64,000 bases of DNA from Acidobacteriota bacterium (GTDB lineage Bacteria > Acidobacteriota > Blastocatellia > Pyrinomonadales > Pyrinomonadaceae). Of this stretch, positions 61,732 through 64,000 are shown in pieces (within the stretch, counting starts at the first letter, position 1; the number at the start of each line of letters is the position of its first letter). Below the pieces are notes generated by a model. That model made no database searches. It was not told where the DNA came from and worked only from the letters and a program-made list of their open reading frames with translations. The position numbers were made by a program, and so were the translations under genes. The DNA lies in contig JAKOVX010000059.1 in assembly GCA_029781855.1 (NCBI GenBank), positions 1 to 64,000 on the forward strand. Direction: 5' to 3'.

Positions 61732-63114
61732 ATGTCTGTTGCCAATCGTTTGTACAACCTTCTTCCTATACCGGCAAGATCCGTCGCGGCGAGTCTCAGA
61801 GGACACTATCTTAACCGGTGGCGATATGGCTCCGACACAGAATCGATGGTAGCCGCTGCCCTGGAACGGGAACATTGGAGCGATTCTCAGTGGGAGAAAT
61901 GGCGCATGGGTCGCATAAGCTACGTGCTGAACCGGGCGGCGACACGGGTTCCGTTTTATCGCCGAGCGTGGGCTGAACGCCGGCGGCGGGGCGACAATTC
62001 ATCCTGGGAATATCTCGAAAACTGGGAGGTGTTGGAGAAAGAGGCCCTTCGCGCCCGTCCGCTTGAATTTATCGCCGATGATTGTAATCCAAAACGGATG
62101 TTCCATGATCACACGAGCGGCACAACGGGCACCTCTCTCTCGCTTTATCTGACGAAGGAAACGGTCAGACACTGGTACGCACTATTTGAAGCCCGCTCAA
62201 GACGGTGGTACGGGATGACCCGGCATGACAGGTGGGCGATCCTTGGAGGACAGATGGTCACGCCGGCGCACCAGAAGCGGCCGCCGTTCTGGGTCTGGAA
62301 TTCCGGTCTAAATCAGCTTTATATGTCCTCTTACCACCTTAGTGCTCAGAACGTGCCGGCATATTTCGGTGCTCTTGAGAAATATGGTGTCCGGTACATT
62401 TTGGGATACCCGTCTTCGGTCTATTCCCTTGCCGCGGAAGCGATCCGTCTGGGGCGAAAAATGGATAAGATCGAAGTTATTGTTTTGAATGCTGAGCCGG
62501 TCTACGAATTTCAGCGTGAAGCGATCGGTATCGCGTTTCAATGTCCGGTCCGCGAAACTTACGGCATGGCCGAGATCGTCGCGGCGGCCGGGGAATGCGA
62601 AAATGGTCGCCTCCATCAATGGCCCGAAGCCGGGATCATTGAAGCCGGGGCAGTGGTCGGCGAAGGTCTCTCTGAATTTATATGCACGGGACTCATGAAC
62701 GCCGATATGCCGCTGATCCGATACCGGGTCGGCGATAGCGGCGAACTTTCGACCGACAAGTGTGCTTGTGGAAGGACACTTCCAGTCATCGAGGAGATCG
62801 CGGGCCGTACCGATGATGTTCTGTTCGCCAGCGACGGACGCCAGATCGGCCGGATGGACCCGGTGTTCAAGGGAGGTATGCCGATCAAAGAAGCCCAGAT
62901 CGTTCAGGAATCCCTCTCACGGATCACAGTCAATTACGTGCCGGCCGACGATTTTCGCGATACGGCGCTAGCCGAACTGACAACCCGTATTCGGGAGAGG
63001 CTTGGTGACGTCGAAGTTGAATTCGAAAAGATGAGATCGATCCCCCGAACATCCAGAGGAAAATTCCGAGCGGTAATTTGTAAGGTAGATCCCGACGAAA
63101 CCGGAATTTGTTAA
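61732..63114 (+). CDS. CapK/phenylacetate-CoA ligase-like adenylate-forming enzyme
   Basis: A 460-residue protein. FHDHTSGTTGTSLSLYLTKE is the P-loop of the AMP-binding superfamily. YILGYPSSVYSLAAEAI, VRETYGMAEIVAAAGECENG and LIRYRVGDSGEL follow, with Cys residues in DKCACGRTLP as in PaaK-type proteins. CapK-type members are common in capsule loci, where an acyl or aromatic acid is probably activated and attached to a sugar. The substrate is unknown. It starts directly after the upstream gene stop. Confidence 0.85.
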   Translation: MSVANRLYNLLPIPARSVAASLRGHYLNRWRYGSDTESMVAAALEREHWSDSQWEKWRMGRISYVLNRAATRVPFYRRAWAERRRRGDNSSWEYLENWEVLEKEALRARPLEFIADDCNPKRMFHDHTSGTTGTSLSLYLTKETVRHWYALFEARSRRWYGMTRHDRWAILGGQMVTPAHQKRPPFWVWNSGLNQLYMSSYHLSAQNVPAYFGALEKYGVRYILGYPSSVYSLAAEAIRLGRKMDKIEVIVLNAEPVYEFQREAIGIAFQCPVRETYGMAEIVAAAGECENGRLHQWPEAGIIEAGAVVGEGLSEFICTGLMNADMPLIRYRVGDSGELSTDKCACGRTLPVIEEIAGRTDDVLFASDGRQIGRMDPVFKGGMPIKEAQIVQESLSRITVNYVPADDFRDTALAELTTRIRERLGDVEVEFEKMRSIPRTSRGKFRAVICKVDPDETGIC

Positions 63115-63128
63115 GGTCGAGAAAAGAA

Positions 63129-64000
63129 ATGAAAAACAATAGCGAGATGCCACTGGTTTCCATAGTCATTCCGGTGCGAAACGAAGCGGCGTTCATTGAG
63201 CGCGGCCTTTCCGCGGTGCTCGGTCAAACGTATCCAAAGGATCGGATCGAGATAGTGGTCGCCGATGGGATGTCAACAGATGGTACGCGTGAAAAGATCT
63301 TAGAGATCGCGGCCCGGTCTGAGATGAACATTTTGATCGTGGATAACGTCAAGCAGATCGCTCCGACCGGGCTCAACCGTGCTATCGAGAAAGCCAGCGG
63401 CGAGATAATTATCAGGGTCGACGGCCATTGCGAGATCGATCCCGACTATGTCGCAAATTGTGTAGAGCTTTTAGAATCCGGACGGGCAGAGGGTGTCGGC
63501 GGACCGATCGAAACGGTTGGTGAAACGCCGCGGGCCGCCGCGATCTCTATGGCCATGAGTTCAAATTTCGGTGTTGGAGGCTCGGCCTTTCGCACGATCA
63601 ACGACCGGGAGATGTTGACGGACACGGTGGCTTTTCCCGGGTACACACGCAAGATCATTGAGCAGGCCGGTCCGTTCAATGAGGAGCTGGTCCGGAATCA
63701 GGACGACGAATACAATTTTCGGATCAGAAAACTTGGGGGCCGGATACTTTTGTCCCCGAAGATCCGTTCGCGCTATTACAGCCGCAGCACTTTCGGTTCG
63801 CTTTGGAGGCAATATTTTCAGTACGGATACTGGAAGGTCCGCGTGCTTCAAATGCATCCGAAGCAGATGAGTCTCCGGCAATTCGTTCCGTTCGTATTTG
63901 TTTCGTCGATCATCTTGCTAGGCCTTCTTTCCCCATTTTTCTTCGCCTTCCGCCTGACGCTGGCCGTTGAAGTCGGTATGTATCTACTCGCCAATCTCGC
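63129..64000 (+). CDS. Family 2 glycosyltransferase (ExoA-like), runs off the right edge
   Basis: At least 290 residues, open at the window end. LVSIVIPVRNEAAFIERGLSAVLGQTYPKDRIEIVVADGMSTDGT and EIIIRVDGHCEIDPDYVANCVELL are the GT2 core (DxD as VDGH). RNQDDEYNFRIRKLGGRILLSP and RQYFQYGYWKVRVL are the acceptor-side blocks (QxxRW-like), as in succinoglycan transferase ExoA. The start of a hydrophobic tail (FVPFVFVSSIILLGLLSPFFFAF) is visible. Fifteen bases after the previous gene. Confidence 0.9.
   Translation, partial: MKNNSEMPLVSIVIPVRNEAAFIERGLSAVLGQTYPKDRIEIVVADGMSTDGTREKILEIAARSEMNILIVDNVKQIAPTGLNRAIEKASGEIIIRVDGHCEIDPDYVANCVELLESGRAEGVGGPIETVGETPRAAAISMAMSSNFGVGGSAFRTINDREMLTDTVAFPGYTRKIIEQAGPFNEELVRNQDDEYNFRIRKLGGRILLSPKIRSRYYSRSTFGSLWRQYFQYGYWKVRVLQMHPKQMSLRQFVPFVFVSSIILLGLLSPFFFAFRLTLAVEVGMYLLANL

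Overview
This window looks like Acidobacteriota DNA, probably Blastocatellia (Pyrinomonadaceae-like). That is an inference from the style of the genes (an FG-GAP/VCBS surface protein followed by a giant RHS protein, dispersed LuxR-type regulators, a large exopolysaccharide locus), not from a marker gene. It divides at about 28 kb into an accessory, replicon-like left part and a chromosomal-style exopolysaccharide locus on the right.

Left part (1-27.5 kb, mostly minus strand). After the N-terminal end of a nucleotide-sugar dehydrogenase cut by the window edge come a plasmid-type replication initiator with a DnaA-domain-I-like C-terminus, an AT-rich spacer and six iterons in two groups of three at 22-23 bp spacing. 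This is the organisation of a plasmid or chromid origin. A Fic protein with a tandem-repeat promoter follows. Then comes a tight six-gene operon (9790 to 5015): a 461-aa helical protein, a WGR-like protein, a Ycf46-like AAA protein with altered Walker motifs, DUF1257 (Ycf35-like), DUF2997 and a radical-SAM activase-like enzyme. Two tRNA 3' halves (Thr-TGT and Asn-GTT), each starting at tRNA position 32 and each followed by a terminator, mark probable old integration sites. Next to them are an Apea-like HEPN gene and a serine recombinase. An FG-GAP protein, a 1790-residue RHS protein with a C-terminal zincin motif and a secreted partner come next. A RES/Xre toxin-antitoxin pair and a PRTRC cassette (E, ubiquitin-like C, a 95-aa protein, F, E2-like B, JAMM protein A, E1/ThiF) close this half. 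A decayed copy of the ThiF tail on the far side of the RES/Xre pair suggests the pair was inserted next to, or into, a duplicated cassette end.

Centre (27.8-34.1 kb): a PilZ-type protein, phosphoenolpyruvate synthase, and two LuxR-family response regulators facing away from each other across about 0.9 kb, one of which has lost its phosphoacceptor residue.

Right part (34.4-64 kb, all plus strand): one long exopolysaccharide/glycan locus. It holds export protein Wza, a Wzc-type co-polymerase/tyrosine kinase, a nonulosonic (sialic) acid set (neuB, neuC, neuA), two methyltransferases, an FkbH-ACP-thioesterase fusion, an asparagine synthase-like amidotransferase, a Wzm/Wzt ABC exporter, a PhyH-like dioxygenase, about seven glycosyltransferases, an O-antigen polymerase/ligase and a CapK-like adenylate-forming enzyme. 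The Wzm-Wzt junction is duplicated in decayed form on either side of a lone methyltransferase gene, a scar of recombination in the locus. NeuC and NeuB would make the nonulosonic acid from UDP-GlcNAc and PEP, NeuA would activate it, the glycosyltransferases would assemble the repeat, and FkbH-ACP, PhyH, the methyltransferases and the amidotransferase would decorate it before export.
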